Assembly (NCBI GenBank): GCA_001579985.1
Contig: LRSR01001621.1
Location: 1 to 20,450 of the forward strand
Length of the DNA stretch: 20,450 nucleotides
Direction: 5' to 3'
DNA from: Hypsibius dujardini
Lineage: Eukaryota > Tardigrada > Eutardigrada > Parachela > Hypsibiidae
Shown: in pieces, positions 1 to 9,660 of the stretch
Numbering within the stretch: the stretch's first letter is position 1
Layout of the letters: the number at the start of each line of letters is the position of its first letter
Translations under genes and position numbers: made by a program
The notes under the pieces: generated by a model
What the model was told of the DNA's origin: nothing
What the model saw: only the letters and a program-made list of their open reading frames with translations
Databases searched by the model: none

Positions 1-3000
1 TGGACTTCCAGCCCTTCGGACCTTGAAACTGCACCACAACAACCTGCAGAATTTTTGGCAAGTTGACATCTTCGACGGCAGTGCATCGGTAAACTTGACC
101 CATCTCGATCTCTCCTACAACGACCTCACCATTCTGCCGGCCCCTAACTCCTCCCTCTCTCGGATCGTCTCCCAAGTGACGTACCTCAACTTGGCAGGCA
201 ATCAGCTGCAGTTCTACTTCTCCAACAGCAGCGGACAGTTCGGCAACCCGCACACAGGGATTGCGGCCTTCGTCAGCCTGGAAACCTTGATCTTGTCCCA
301 CAACCGGCTAACCGTTTTCCAAGGTGTTCACCTCGCGCCCCTGACCAAACTGAAGGTGCTGGATATCAGCTGTAATCCGTTGAAGTTTCTAAACAAGGAA
401 ACCTTCATGGACCTGCCGCCGAGCCTCTTTGACGTGGACGTGAGCATGTGCATCCACTCACCGCAGCTGCCGCCGTGGATCGACCAGGACGCATTCACGA
501 CGATGCCGCCGATTAAGATTCTCCGCATGCAGGCGGGAGTGTACAAGAAGTCGGTCTTTGCAACGTTGCGTTTCTCCCCGGAGACAACGGAGAGTCTGGA
601 GGAGCTGTACTTTGATGATAACGCCATCACGACACTGCTGATTGACACCATACCGAGGCTTCCCAATCTACGGACACTCGGCTTGAGCAGGTATTTCCAC
701 GTTCGCCCCTGTGACGCATAAAGAGGATGGATTGTGAAAAATTGCACAGGACTTTTTTAATACTGAGAAAATTGTGTCTGGCATGAAGTAAGCTACCCCA
801 CAATCAATTCCTGTGTAGTAGAGCTTAAGGTATATCTCGACAGAAGCCCGTTTAAGGTCCTTACCGATTGGAACCAGGACCCTTCATTGTAGAGCCAGGG
901 GGGCGGGCAAAGGGGTAAGATGTTGTTTCCAACATTGAACCCAAAATTCGGCTTCTGGTCCCTGATTATTTTGAATTTTGTGAAGTGTGGGGTTCTCATT
1001 TCCACGGACCCCTGGGATTTCAAAAAGTTTTCAAAAACATCAGTTTTTCATCAAATTCGGACCGTCCTTGAAAACTTTGGACCTCCCATTTGGACCTAGA
1101 TATCCTTTCTTTAAATATGTATTAAAGATGTTCGAAATTCGTGATAAATTATATCGATTCGAATTTGAACTCCACACGCGTGTCTTATTAAGGCTGGTCT
1201 TTGCTTCTACAAATTTGAACTTGCTTGAACTGTAAAAGTGATTTTTACAAGGAATGTTTAAACGCTCAGTCGAAAAGCGGTCGAATTACAAAGCTTAAAC
1301 GCCTAATTGTGTTGTAATCCGACTGCACAATCGAAAACAGAAACAGTTGACGATCACGTGCTTTTTGCACTCCTTATCTCTACTTCTAAAACTAAAACCG
1401 CGAAAATCGCGCATTTTAGATTTAAATGTTTAAAGTTAAATTTAAATTTAAATGACAGTTTGCGAAATGTGGATCTAAATCGGGACAGTCCGTCCATAAT
1501 GTACGTGACACGTTTAATAACGACGCTAATCGGTGACGAATCGTTTAATAGAACAACTCTCAGCTGCTCAAACCTCAAAATAAACAAATGGCACGCCGTC
1601 TGACTAAGCTCGAGACGTAAGCTCGAGACGCAAGCTCGAGACGCGCCTGTTGCCAATTACTTCTGTCTTGATTGCATTCATGATTTCAGAAAATAAGATT
1701 GGTCCCCCTCGATTTCGTTTGAGATGGAGAAAATCGGGGAAGATTACTATTGCGGCAGCCGCTTAAAAGCTTTCACCGTAGCATTGATTGATTGAATTAC
1801 GAAAATATTTTGTTCCTTTACCCATTTAATGGTTCAGGCAAACAAAAGTCGATGCGCAAACTATTTGAAAAACGAGTCGGGGCCACAGAAATGGTAACTG
1901 GGATCTTCAAATCCGTTCCAATAACAGTTAAAGCAGAGAATTTTGGTATCTCCAACAACCAGTCTGTCAAAATCATCAGAATATCAACCGAATAATTAAA
2001 TTCCTTATTCGTGGTTTGTTGGAGTGGAGAAGATGGCTGATGAAACATTTTCGTTAATGAAAATTACTCTAGCGAAGCAATTCTAAGGTGCAACGCAAAC
2101 TGCGTTTTTCGTACACACGGCCTCACGTGTGCGTACAAAACCACCTACCCACTGAAATGCGCCTCAGTCTTCAGTCAAGCAACTTACCAACGGTCCACAT
2201 GCTTAGTGATCTTCACAAGTAAGAGATCAATCAATCGAAAAAGCAGGCTCTTACATTAGCCACCGGTAAAGGGGTAGCCTCTCCATCCTTCTCAGAGACA
2301 ATCCATGAGGCAAAGACCAGCGCTCCAAAATTTTATTTCTTCGGTTTTCGGTAAAAAAATGGAATAAAATATTTAGGGCATTTAAGACGGAGTGGTGGGC
2401 AAACAGCCCGGGGGCGCGGCTAAAACTGCGCCTTAGAATCGTGTCGCTACAGTACTGTACTGTGTTTAATCAATCAATCAACGTTATTGGGAAAGCATTA
2501 AAGCGACTGCCGCAATAGGAATCTTTCCCGATTTTCCCCATCTCAAACGGAATTGAAGGGGACCAGTCATATTTTCTAAAATCATGATTTGATAGTAAGT
2601 ATCCATAACATTTTTTGAATCCGATCTCAGACTGACACAGGTAAATACTCTCTTGTTAGACATTGGAATTACGGCTCGCCGTAAAATTGGAACTAATTTA
2701 TTGAGTTCGTGGATGATAGATTGATTGATTGGCAGGCTGATGTACAATGTCACCTTTGACACGGCGATCCCTGTTGATTGGTTGATTGCAGTCAAAGTTC
2801 CAACTTGTTTTTCACATTTTGGTTTAGAGATGCTTTGTTGGATTGTAACCGTGTGGCAGCATTATCACAGCACAAACATTTCACAGTCTAGATGCATTTG
2901 TAAAAGTATAAACCAGCCCTTCAGGTGATAGTTCCGTACCCTCGCCCAACAAATATTAACTTTCCAAGAATTTTCTTTTCTGAATATGGTTTTCTATCGA

Positions 3001-3663
3001 CACAGGAATATGTTGCAGTCCGTGTCTGCCGGTCTATTCGCGAACCTTCCCAGCCTGCGGAGACTCGATCTGAAGGGCAACCTCATCGGGTCCCTCGCGG
3101 ACGAATTCGCTCTAAAGTCGAGTCAGCAGCTGCAACAGCTCGAAGATCTCGACCTCAGCGACAACGGAATGCGCCAGATTGCTCCGGGAGCCTTCGACGG
3201 TCTGCCCAGCCTCAAGTCCCTCATGCTGGGCGGGAACCCGACCGAAATTCAGGGCATCTTTCAAGGCGGCGGCCGCAGACTCGAGTATCTCGGCATTCAA
3301 GGGTACAACCACTCATGCCTGAAGCCGGAGTTCTTCGAGCAGCTGCCGCGACTCCGTTGGATCCTCCCGGACATCTACAACCTGGTGCTGGCCAATCCGG
3401 ACGACCGTCTCAACCGTCGCGACGAGCATCTCATCTCGCTGCTGCAGGTCTGCGAGGTCGGACCGGACGTTCCGGACCACGAGACGTATCCCGGACTGAA
3501 GCAGTACGTCGGTGTGACCATCCACGACACGGACGAGGGCGACGGGGTACAGTACCCGATGCTGACGGCCTTTTTACCCTTGAACTACTGCCCGGTGGAT
3601 AATTATGTCCAGCAGTTGAGCGACTTCATCTGCACGGGAGCTAGTACGATGGATCGCACGTAG
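1..3663 (+). CDS. Leucine-rich-repeat protein, 3' part (two exons; 5' end outside window)
   Basis: Coding exons are 1-690 and 3006-3663 (stop TAG 3661-3663), joined across a GT-AG intron at 691-3005. The junction completes an Arg codon (AG|G) and restores a perfect repeat, read as LRTLGLSRNMLQSV. The reading frame is open from base 2, so the gene starts upstream. About twelve LRRs of the LxxLxLxxNxL type are visible, such as LTHLDLSYNDLTIL, VTYLNLAGNQLQFY, LETLILSHNRLTVF, LRRLDLKGNLIGSL and LEDLDLSDNGMRQI. The C-terminal 100 or so residues are not LRRs and contain scattered cysteines (HSCL, QVCEV, NYCPV, FICTG), which suggests an extracellular or secreted protein. No transmembrane segment is seen before the stop. 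LRRs are usually binding surfaces; the ligand is unknown. Sure of LRR identity and of the splice; specific function not recognised. Confidence 0.88.
1605..1643. repeat. Three tandem 13-bp repeats
   Basis: The unit taagctcgagacg occurs at 1605-1617 and 1618-1630, and with one change (caagctcgagacg) at 1631-1643. Each unit contains the palindrome CTCGAG. The repeat lies in the LRR intron. Confidence 0.9.
1679..1797 (+). repeat. Left arm of a long inverted repeat in the LRR intron
   Basis: This 119-bp block begins catgatttcagaaaata and ends near gattgattgaatta. It matches the reverse complement of 2468-2586 along its whole length with scattered substitutions and no obvious large gap. The 670 bp between the arms show no transposase motif. 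It could be the end of a decayed non-autonomous DNA transposon, or two copies of a dispersed repeat inserted in opposite orientation. No target-site duplication was found. Confidence 0.75.
2468..2586 (-). repeat. Right arm of the long inverted repeat in the LRR intron
   Basis: This is the reverse-complement partner of 1679-1797. Both arms could encode an RLRWxKSGKI-like peptide on opposite strands. However, most differences between the arms change the amino acid, and the left copy hits a stop where the right one does not, so the similarity looks non-coding. Confidence 0.75.
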
Positions 3664-3682
3664 CCGTATTCGCCGTGCGGAG

Positions 3683-3688
3683 AATAAA
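3683..3688 (+). promoter_or_regulatory. Poly(A) signal of the LRR gene
   Basis: A canonical AATAAA lies 20 bases after the TAG stop, giving a very short 3' UTR. A cleavage site is expected some 10-30 bases further on. Confidence 0.65.
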
Positions 3689-3989
3689 GTCAGCTGTAAA
3701 ACCTTTCACCGCAATAGAAGGAATTATAATCCGTGTTCTAGTTTATTGCAATTGTGAGACATCATCGAGAAACAAACTGGACTTGAACCAATAACTGGTT
3801 TCATCTCACCGTAAATAAAGTTGAACAAGGCGAGTGAAACGAATTAAATACGTGGCGTAAGCGGTAGAGTGAGTCTAGTGGCTCATTCATCCACTCTTCA
3901 ACGGTTTCTGCCGGATGGCGACCGTGACATGACGGCCTTTTTTTCAGCTCTTTCAAAATTATTCAATTAAAACTCATTTTCAACCTCAG
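3689..3989. other. Intergenic, no gene seen
   Basis: This AT-rich sequence separates the LRR gene's poly(A) signal from the first kinase-like segment. It holds a pyrimidine tract ending ttttttcag near 3948 that could be a relic splice acceptor. There is no kinase N-lobe (glycine loop or VAIK lysine) here. Confidence 0.5.
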
Positions 3990-5625
3990 CTCGATTTGAT
4001 GAAAAGAGTCTCTGACCTTCAAGGTGTCCACATTATTCGGGTGATCGGCTTCAGTGTTGGGGACTTACGAAGAAATCACCAAACTCGCGCAGAATCCCGC
4101 CCAATATGGACAGTCTAACTCTTCAAAGTATCCTCAAAGATCAAAGCCTGACGGTTGATCGAATGCTCCAGCACACCAAGCAGCTATTGGACGCACTGGC
4201 TTCTCTCCACGACCAGCGCCCGACAATTTGTCTCGGGATCCTTCTGACCGACGCTGTCATGCTGTCTGAAAACAGTCACTCCGTTGTAATTGCAGAAGTC
4301 TTGAATCCCTTCTAAGCCTTTACCTACGCCCATCTAAACGTACTGTAAGATTGCACGAGAATTCGCCCGCGAAACCCAGAACAACAAACGGGCGCGCCTG
4401 CAGTCCGGCTTCCGACCTATGGAATCTGGGCTGCGTCCTCCTAGACCTGCTGGCGTACGGCAAACTACAGCATGCTGACATCCCAGTGCGAATAAGACCC
4501 CTGTACAGGCATCAAAACGTGCTGTGAGCAAAGCCTCCACAGCGGCTTTTTGGCCACTTTCGCTCTGGTACACAGGCGTTCTCAAAAGCCTTTTGACAAA
4601 ATGAGAAAAGCGCTGTATCAAACAATTATGGGTCTTTGGGAACCCGGTGCAGGTTTTCTTAAAGACCTTGAAATGCGATGAGTATGGTCGCAGATGACTA
4701 GCACAGCACTTCGATTTTCGTTGATATTTTCAACGACAAGCTGAACAGAATAAACATCAAATAATTGGCTCAAACAAACTAGAAATCGGTTACAAACATA
4801 AAAGTAAATCTAACTACCACTCAGTCACTTCGAAGGTCTTCGAAGGGGTCCTCACAGCCGCTGCACTGGCTTCTATGAAGGTCTTTCGTGTTGGGTGGAA
4901 CCCAACAGTTACGCAATACTTACTAATAGTATAGCCTCTCTATCTAGCTAACCCATTCCTATCTACCTTCACATTCCATAATGTACTTACTCAGCTATTA
5001 TCACGTACATAATTTCGCCATGTCGGCAGGAACTAGTACGTTAGATCAGGAACTATTCTTTATTCCTGACTATATAAGCGGGTGTTCTACAGTAATCTAG
5101 GAGAGTTCCTTCCTTTCACCTCTAATCTCCTCTACCAGTAAAGTCTTCCTACAATTCTTCTCCTATTATTCAGTCTAATAGCTTGCATGTTCAGGTTCTT
5201 CCGTCCTAGTAGGGACGGAGGCCTAACATTCGAAAAAGGCGCTGTGCAGCAGCACGGATGGAGTATTTATTTGCACTGAGATACACGGCGTGTTGCTGGA
5301 CAAATGCTGGAAGTTTTGGGATGCGATGATAGCCGGGGGCTGTCCTTTTGCGCCGGTGTTTGCGCCCCCGATTATGAGTCAGATTTGTTACCGCTGCTTC
5401 GAACGAAACACGGAAGACCAGCTGAGTGCTGCGGCATCGGCTAAATTCATCCGGGTTGAGGTGCGAGCGCTCAGCAAAATTAACCAACAGCCCCACAACA
5501 TCATGAAACCGTGCTTCGAGTTCAAATCCAAGTCTTTTTCTTATCCCGTAATTCCGCGACGGGTCTTGAAGGCCCAACTCGAGTGGGTTGGTGTACTTGG
5601 GGCTGGCTCATACGCGGATGTGTTT
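3990..5625 (+). pseudogene. Decayed protein-kinase gene, remnants of two tandem kinase domains
   Basis: Kinase subdomains appear in order but in different frames. An AG acceptor at 3988-3989 leads into an alpha-C/beta-4 segment with RVSDLQGVHIIRVIGF (about 4005-4050). The alpha-D/E region lies at 4106-4315 (DSLTLQSILKD, LLDALASLHDQ). There the expected HRDLKPxN catalytic loop is replaced by a loop reading TICLGILLTDAVMLSE, and the DFG is lost. Next comes an alpha-F segment, SDLWNLGCVLLDLLAYG (about 4410-4460), followed by a stop. After a solo LTR (4889-5228), alpha-H/I sequence follows (QICYRCFERNTEDQLSAA, about 5380-5430). The same open frame continues through a linker into a new glycine loop, LGAGSYADVF, ending at a possible GTAACT donor at 5626. 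Frameshifts, a missing catalytic HRD and the LTR insertion indicate a pseudogene. The tyrosine-kinase-like group is a guess. Confidence 0.6.
4889..5228 (+). mobile_element. Solo LTR of an LTR retrotransposon (copy 1, 340 bp)
   Basis: The element begins TGTTGGG and ends CCTAACA, as LTRs do. It is flanked by a perfect 4-bp duplication, TTCG (4885-4888 and 5229-5232). It carries a TATA box (TATATAA, 5071-5077) and a CAGTCTAATA motif near 5175. In the two sister copies that motif contains AATAAA. No gag-pol sequence or second LTR lies beside it, so it is a solo LTR, probably left by LTR-LTR recombination. A 4-bp duplication fits several Ty3/Gypsy-type families, but the superfamily is not proven. 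It sits inside the kinase relic. Confidence 0.82.
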
Positions 5626-6196
5626 GTAACTGTAACCGTCATCGATTGTAACGGTATTTCGGGTAGTGTTTCTTCGGGAGGGTTTTTTTCTGGGTTTTCT
5701 TGCAAAAACAGTCACAACTGTTCCCAAAATGGGACCATGAGCCAACTTATATCGACACTCGTCGAATTATTGTTGTGAAGAGACGGACGAGAGGTAAAAA
5801 CTTGACATAGGCAGAAAACAAAGATGAACAAACGAATGGTAGAATGGTATAATGGAGACGGATCAGTCCCGGATCAAAGACGGATTGTCAGAGGAATGAA
5901 ATGGGTAGAGACTCAATGGGAAGAGAGAATGATTAACGCACGGATTTTGTGGTCACTTTGTTCCCCATCTTTGTTCTCCATGTTGGTTCGCCCCATGTGG
6001 GAACACGGAACACCCATGCCACTCAAGACGCAAAGCTTGTAGAATGACCTTTCTCAAGTATCGCACAGAAAAAGCCCGTGAGGATGTCGATAACTGGCTG
6101 AGCACTAATAGTGCCAGACTCTCAAATCCAACTCACAACTATTCTCATCCATCTTCCATCCGTTCAGCCATGTACATACATACAACCCATCCAATC
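5626..6196. other. No gene recognised
   Basis: The kinase-like frame runs on as low-complexity sequence to a stop at 5776-5778, with no VAIK-like lysine. Short open frames at 5824-6042 and 6044-6238 match no family I recognise and lack splice-consistent neighbours. They are probably chance. Confidence 0.45.
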
Positions 6197-6200
6197 ATAT

Positions 6201-6827
6201 TGATAGGCCTGAGTCCTATCGATGGAGTTCTAGATTGATTCACGCCAAAAGATAATGAGAGTTTATTAGACTGAGAAACGAAAAACGAGAATACTAAAGA
6301 ACTATCCCCCCCCCCACACAACTCATATTCTTCTGCTTAAATAGATCAACACACGCACAGTCACAAACATAGATTACCTAACGATTATGTAAAACACTAG
6401 ATTATGTAAACTGATGTTAGGTCTACCAACAGGAAGTTTGGTAGGTAACAAGTTTATTAGACTGAATGTAGGAATAGGTAGAGAAGAAAACTGGAAGAAA
6501 GGAAAGAAGAAGTAAAACTGCGCTTATAACTAGTAAAACATCTCATTATATAGTAAAGTGTTAACTACAGAATTGATAGTAAATAGCACACACATCAGAA
6601 TTACATACAAGTAATTAGCTGTGGCAGCAGAATAGGGTTAATAGGGTAGACAGAGTTACTAAGTAAGTAAGGTATTAACGAGTCAAATAGCTGTGATGAT
6701 TGGATATGAGGACTTGTTGGGCGTGGTCCAACACTGACAAACAACAAGCAGACAAAATAGGTCGACACACAGAAGTTTATATAATTAATGAATACTAAAT
6801 GGATGGATGGTTAGGCAGAGTCTAACA
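6201..6827 (-). mobile_element. Solo LTR (copy 3, outer) interrupted by copy 2
   Basis: On the minus strand it begins TGTTAGACTCTGCCTAAC and ends CCTATCA. Direct repeats ATAT flank it at 6197-6200 and 6828-6831. Removing the nested element and one CTGA leaves 304 bp, close to the other copies. Its own poly(A) signal is AATAAA (complement of 6262-6267) in the shared CAGTCTAATAAA block, and it has a TATA-like TATTTAA (complement of 6337-6343). It is older than the copy inserted in it. A run of 11 C lies near 6306. Confidence 0.78.
6415..6733 (-). mobile_element. Solo LTR (copy 2, nested in copy 3, 319 bp)
   Basis: Plus-strand ends are TGTTAGG and CCAACA. A perfect 4-bp duplication CTGA flanks it (6411-6414 and 6734-6737). 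Read on the minus strand, it has TATATAA (complement of 6546-6552) and the shared CAGTCTAATAAA poly(A) block (AATAAA is the complement of 6453-6458). The 5' terminal hairpin matches that of copies 1 and 3. No internal retrotransposon sequence is present. Confidence 0.8.
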
Positions 6828-6831
6828 ATAT

Positions 6832-7027
6832 ATTGGTTACTTTCAAATTTTTCTGGAAATAGAAAATTTAACCGGAATTAAGCCGGGCAATCATAACGAC
6901 GAGGGTTTCAGAGTTCTTTCTGTCCCTTATCGGAAACGTCGAGCAGGCAGTTCTTTCTTAAGTTCATAACGATGTTCCGCATCTTTACTTGCAGCAGTAA
7001 TGACAAAAAAACAAGATAATTTCATTT
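6832..7027. other. Unique AT-rich spacer, no gene seen
   Basis: This sequence lies between the outer solo LTR and the CCGA-rich repeat tract. No open frame of note, no RNA gene and no repeat were recognised. Confidence 0.5.
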
Positions 7028-7625
7028 GACTGACCAACCAACCGGGTCACCAAACAAGCGAGTGACCGTGTAACAAACTAAACGGTAAAGCGATGCGGTC
7101 AACGGTGCGTACCGATTGACCGAACGGGTAAACGCCCAACGGACCTAACAAAAATCTGACGATACGAAAACTCTACCGATCGACACACCGACTGACCGAT
7201 GAGCGACCGACAGGATAAACAACCGACGGAGCGATCTAACAGAAACCGGACGGAACAAAAACTAGCCGACGGACAAACCGACCGACCAAGAAACCGACTG
7301 ACCGATGATCAGCCAAATTTCCGACCAACAAACCAACCGAAAGATCTCCCAACCGACGGGGAAAACCGAATGACCGACCGACTGATCGACTAACCGACCG
7401 ACTGATTAACTGACTGACCGACGGATCGACTGACCGATTGACCGACTGACCGACGGATCGACTGACCGACAAACCAACCGAAAGAGTTTCCAACCGACGG
7501 CTCAACCAACCGACCGATCGACCGATCGACCGACCAACGGAGCGACCGACGGACGGTCCAACAGCACCATCAACCAATTGAGTAGCAAACCGGCAGTCCG
7601 ACACGTCGACCAGATGACCGACAGA
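7028..7625. repeat. Degenerate (ACCG/ACTG) tetranucleotide tract, about 600 bp
   Basis: The tract is built of irregular 4-bp steps such as accgaccgactgaccgac, with interspersed aaacc and gatcgac variants. The long open frames on both strands (Ser-Val-Gly-Arg on minus, Asp-Arg-Pro-Thr on plus) are products of the period and the lack of stops, not genes. Confidence 0.85.
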
Positions 7626-8250
7626 TAGGCATGTCGACATGTACCGAGGACTGACATATTTGTTGGCAGATAGACAAACGGATTCCAGAAGAATACTCTG
7701 GGTTAGTTTGCCGTGTCCTCTTTACCAGACCCCTCAGTAAATTAGTTCCGACGGGCCGAAAACTCTGAGGTGCTTCAATCAAGTAATCAATCACCCGATT
7801 CTCAGGCAATTAAGCACATGCAGTTTTGTGGTTTCCTATTTTTGCAAGCAATCAGATCCGCTCTCTTTTGACTGAGCTGATTGCTCAATAGCACTAGTTG
7901 ATCGGAATTCTACAGTGCAACACAAAAACAATACCGACAGGTGCGCGGGTGGCTCCAGCAGATATCGAGGCCGAACCACGAGATGACTTTCGTCGATAAT
8001 CAGCGTAGCAGGAATGTTTCCGCAAGCCCCGCAGTTCCCAGTGTTGTACTTCCGTTTGGCACCCTCTCAATAGACAATAGATGGCAAACGATGAGGATGT
8101 CAAATGTGAAAAGTGTCAATGCGATGAAAAATATCTATAAGAGAACATGTTTACATTGAGAGCCCCGGTACAATGAACAATTTGAGGAAATGAAATGGAA
8201 AGACCTTGCCTCGTGGTAAACTTCAAAGGTGAGCCATTTTGTCAATCATG
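7626..8250. other. Intergenic, no gene recognised
   Basis: Mixed-composition sequence with only short open frames on both strands. None has a recognisable domain or codon pattern. Confidence 0.45.
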
Positions 8251-8251
8251 T

Positions 8252-8284
<33 letters not shown>

Positions 8285-8329
8285 TGTCTGTCTGTCTGTC
8301 TGTCTGCCTGCTCTGCCTGCCTGCCTGCC

Positions 8330-8370
<41 letters not shown>

Positions 8371-8375
8371 GGCTG
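8251..8375. repeat. (CCTG)n/(TCTG)n microsatellite
   Basis: An uninterrupted alternation of tgcc and tgtc tetranucleotides, in two CCTG blocks and two TCTG blocks. It lies about 0.8 kb upstream of the first FKBP gene. A Cys-Leu-rich frame over it is spurious. Confidence 0.95.
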
Positions 8376-8756
8376 TTAGGTCATTAAACGGACGCTTAGC
8401 CTGGACTCCCAAGAGATCAATTACTTGTGCCAGTTTCAGATTGTGGCCAAACTTTTTTCCTAAAAAGCTGTGTCCCTAAATTATTTTAGAAAATATTGCT
8501 TGCCGCAGACAAGATCTTGTTCAACAGAGAAACATTTAAGGAGTTGGAAAGCGAAGGGAAGATTCCAGTCGCAGCCATAAGCAGCAGTTTCTAAAATTTC
8601 CTTTTCTTTCACTTTTTGACACCACTGGGTTTTTTTTGCGACAGATTGTACAGTATTTGACACCTTTATGTAGTGTTGTTGCTTACAGCCGTAGTTTAGA
8701 TGAAATAAAATACAACAAACCGGCTTCAATATCATTTGTATTGGACAGTTACACCT
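8376..8756. other. Intergenic, no gene recognised
   Basis: Moderately AT-rich, with an 8-base T run near 8630. No domain or RNA gene is visible on either strand. Confidence 0.45.
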
Positions 8757-8890
8757 GGCGAGAAAAGGTGCAGCAGCGCCACCTGGCGAGAAAAGGTGCA
8801 GCAGCGCCACCTGGCGAGAAAAGTTGCAGCGGGCACAGCAGTGCCACCTGGCGAGAAATGTTGCAGCGGCCACAGCAGTGCCACCTGGCG
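8757..8890. repeat. Minisatellite with CACCTGGCGAGAAA core
   Basis: Units begin with ccacctggcgagaaa. Two have a period of about 27 bp (ending ggtgcagcagcg) and two of about 36 bp (with an added gcacagcagtg segment). A truncated fifth unit follows. Both strands remain open across it because the periods are multiples of three. Confidence 0.85.
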
Positions 8891-8939
8891 CCTGGGAATA
8901 ACGGGCTCCGCCCACACAGCAACTGGCCAATTAAGATAA

Positions 8940-9104
8940 GGCGCCATTCACATATTACGTAATCAAAAAAAGTCTTTTTCGACCACGCACCTACTCAGAT
9001 TTTCAAAATTATACTTGAGGGCGGGGCCTATTTTACTGGTGAGTAATCAAGGGTTCAGACCACCCAGCTGCCCTCCGTTGATTACGTAATATATGAAGGC
9101 CGCC
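8940..9104. mobile_element. 165-bp MITE with TAA target duplication (PIF/Harbinger-like)
   Basis: Terminal inverted repeats of about 27 bp start GGCGCCATTCACATATTACG on the left and GGCGGCCTTCATATATTACG on the complement of the right. Both continue TAATCAA. TAA occurs directly outside both ends (8937-8939 and 9105-9107). A 3-bp TWA duplication and GG-starting ends are typical of PIF/Harbinger elements. No transposase is encoded, so it is non-autonomous. It ends 93 bp before the first FKBP start codon, so it may overlap that promoter or 5' UTR. Confidence 0.75.
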
Positions 9105-9197
9105 TAAGTGGAAAATTCCACTCTGAATTTAAAACGAAATTCTAATAAAAAACACATTTATTTTAGGTTCTCCGAGATTTGCTTCGGGTTTCCCTCC

Positions 9198-9629
9198 ATG
9201 CAAGCTTGTCGCCTTCTTCAGCGGACCGCGAATTTTCAGCGCTCTCTTCACTCGACCGCCGTCAGAATGGGAGTCACTGTGGAGACTATCAACAAGCAAG
9301 CCGGCGACGGTAAGAGAAAGATCCCGAACACGCGTGGTCATAATGCTGGACTGACCGAGTGTGAGGCACTCCTGGTAAATAACACATGATACGATCTAAG
9401 TGGCTCTAATTCGGTCAATCCAGCTTTGTGGCCACGGTTGTATTCCGGTTCGCGACCGGGATTCCCCGTAAATTTGCACCTCATCCGAGCCGGATTTGTT
9501 TTGGTTTGTAGAAGCGACCTATCCCAAGAAGGGCCAGACCGTCTCCGTGCACTACACCGGTAAGGAATTTTGTGTTCGGTATTATGTGTGCTAGTGCGTG
9601 TTCGCTTATTGCTTGGATGCTACGGTTGA

Positions 9630-9660
<31 letters not shown>

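Larger units (their letters stand above)
691..3005 (+). other. Intron of the LRR gene (2315 bp)
   Basis: The intron starts GTATTT after ...TTGAGCAG and ends ...CGACACAG before GAATATG; this is the only join that continues both frame and LRR periodicity. It is AT-richer than the exons. It contains three 13-bp direct repeats near 1605, a widely spaced inverted repeat (1679-1797 and 2468-2586), and otherwise no recognisable coding sequence. The short open frames inside show no family motif. Confidence 0.85.

Noticed and set aside
2484-2795. Minus-strand exon encoding RLRWGKSGKI in the LRR intron
   Set aside because: The inverted copy differs mainly by amino-acid-changing substitutions and has a stop, so no coding constraint is visible.
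2925-3602. Long Arg-rich open frame overlapping LRR exon 2
   Set aside because: It is the +1 shadow of the LRR frame in GC-rich DNA. The 2986 frame has clear LRRs and a valid splice.
7199-7640. Ser-Val-Gly-Arg and Asp-Arg-Pro-Thr repeat proteins
   Set aside because: The tetranucleotide tract lacks stops, so all frames stay open. There is no start context, splice or domain.
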